Assembly (NCBI RefSeq): GCF_900099925.1
Contig: NZ_FNDE01000006.1
Coordinates: forward strand, 61,099-125,098
Direction: 5' to 3'
DNA from: Aneurinibacillus thermoaerophilus
Lineage (GTDB): Bacteria; Bacillota; Bacilli; Aneurinibacillales; Aneurinibacillaceae
Length of the DNA stretch: 64,000 bases
Under the pieces are notes generated by a model. That model made no database searches and was not told where the DNA came from. It was given only the letters and a program-made list of their open reading frames with translations. The position numbers and the translations under genes are program-made. Position 1 is the first letter of the stretch. Each line of letters opens with the position of its first letter. Of the stretch, positions 63,742-64,000 are shown piece after piece.

Positions 63742-64000
63742 TTACGACACGTTTTGTAGTTGTTGTACTGCCCGTTTGAGAATGTTTTTGGCGGCATTTA
63801 CATCACGGTCACATTCAAATCCACAAGAAGGGCAACGATGTGTCCGTACAGCCAATGTTTTCTTTACGATTTCATCACAGCTTGAGCATTGTTGACTTGT
63901 GTTTCGTGGATCAACCAGAACAACACGCTTACCAGCACTTTCAGCCTTGTAAGTGGTGAACTGCACAAGTTGATTCCACCCTGCGTCTGCAATACTCTTT
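63742..64000 (-). CDS. tnpB: TnpB (IS605-family RNA-guided nuclease), C-terminal part
   Basis: The frame is open to the window edge. It reads SIADAGWNQLVQFTTYKAES, then VLVDPRNTSQQCSSC, the zinc finger pair CSSC and CPSCGFECDRDVNAAKNIL with the RuvC-III Asp. Unlike the relic at 50.5 kb this C-terminus is intact, so the copy could be functional. The remainder lies outside the window. It is inserted in a phage-repressor gene. Confidence 0.88.
   Translation of the reverse strand, partial: KSIADAGWNQLVQFTTYKAESAGKRVVLVDPRNTSQQCSSCDEIVKKTLAVRTHRCPSCGFECDRDVNAAKNILKRAVQQLQNVS

Larger units (their letters stand above)
61612..64000. mobile_element. Second sigK-interrupting element, left part only
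   Basis: It begins where sigma-K homology stops (~61609-61612) and carries a large serine recombinase pointing its C-terminus at the junction, a small unknown gene, a phage-repressor-like stub and a tnpB insertion. The right boundary is beyond the window. Confidence 0.75.

Noticed and set aside
1..64000. CRISPR arrays, rRNA or tRNA genes
   Set aside because: No regularly spaced direct repeats and no tRNA- or rRNA-like sequences were seen by eye; a tRNAscan/Infernal run would settle it.

Overview
The window looks like a chromosome segment of a spore-forming member of the Bacilli (Bacillota), perhaps an Aneurinibacillus- or Brevibacillus-like relative. The genus is inferred, not proven. The first genes (trmR, two U32-family trhP genes, udk, class B PBP) follow the order known from Bacillus subtilis. 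The window also holds a sigma-K gene with its pro-sequence, a SpoIVCA-type recombinase and AGGAGG-type ribosome binding sites. No rRNA, tRNA or CRISPR array was seen.

Layout. (1) 1-5.95 kb is core chromosome: tRNA wobble-uridine hydroxylation and methylation, uridine kinase, a penicillin-binding protein and the coproheme decarboxylase HemQ. (2) 6.0-11.0 kb is a decay zone. It holds a MerR regulator followed by a frameshifted thioesterase and a truncated AidB-like acyl-CoA dehydrogenase, a bacteriocin-like gene cut by a broken IS, a working-looking PadR/DUF1129 pair with two palindromic operators, a dead PadR gene and an IS630 scrap. (3) 11.2-25.5 kb is an AT-rich 14-gene biosynthetic cluster. 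It encodes a half-length ketosynthase-like protein, an intact ketosynthase, an ABC-2 exporter, a luciferase-like monooxygenase, a stand-alone carrier protein, a class II aaRS-like amino acid:carrier-protein ligase, an ALDH-fold enzyme, a ThDP enzyme lacking the usual catalytic Glu, two C39/BtrH-like proteins and an AMP-ligase. I do not recognise the pathway; it is the best candidate for an undescribed system. (4) 26.0-33.6 kb is a sigma-54 regulon. Matching -24/-12 promoters and tandem GAGTT-N6-AACTC boxes precede an ALDH/D-malate-dehydrogenase-like operon and a Rieske oxygenase, with the PAS-AAA+ activator between them. A carnitine-type (quaternary amine) route via malic semialdehyde and D-malate is my working reading. 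(5) 33.6-42.6 kb carries a dead CocE hydrolase, a NamZ-like muramidase, TelA, an orphan adenine methylase, the glyoxylate shunt (aceB, aceA), a YhfH-like zinc ribbon and cidA/cidB-like genes.

(6) 42.7-61.6 kb: sigK is split after codon 112 by an 18.5-kb skin-like element bounded by a 12-bp core (11 of 12 identical). The element encodes its own SpoIVCA-like serine recombinase at the right end. Its cargo is a Fur-box-preceded YclNOPQ-type siderophore importer, a Zn/Cd P-type ATPase with a CzrA-like repressor, a sensor kinase/NtrC-like regulator (the regulator is frameshifted) beside a sigma-54-driven hutG-gltS pair, a YkuD transpeptidase and coat-like small proteins. (7) From about 61.6 kb to the window end a second element, with a different large serine recombinase, interrupts the next piece of sigK about 30 codons further on. 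Its other end and the rest of sigK lie outside the window. If both elements excise in the mother cell, sigma-K is rebuilt only after two independent recombinations.

IS200/IS605 (tnpA/tnpB) relics are scattered through the window at 6.5, 25.5-26.0, 50.4-51.1 and 63.6-64.0 kb.
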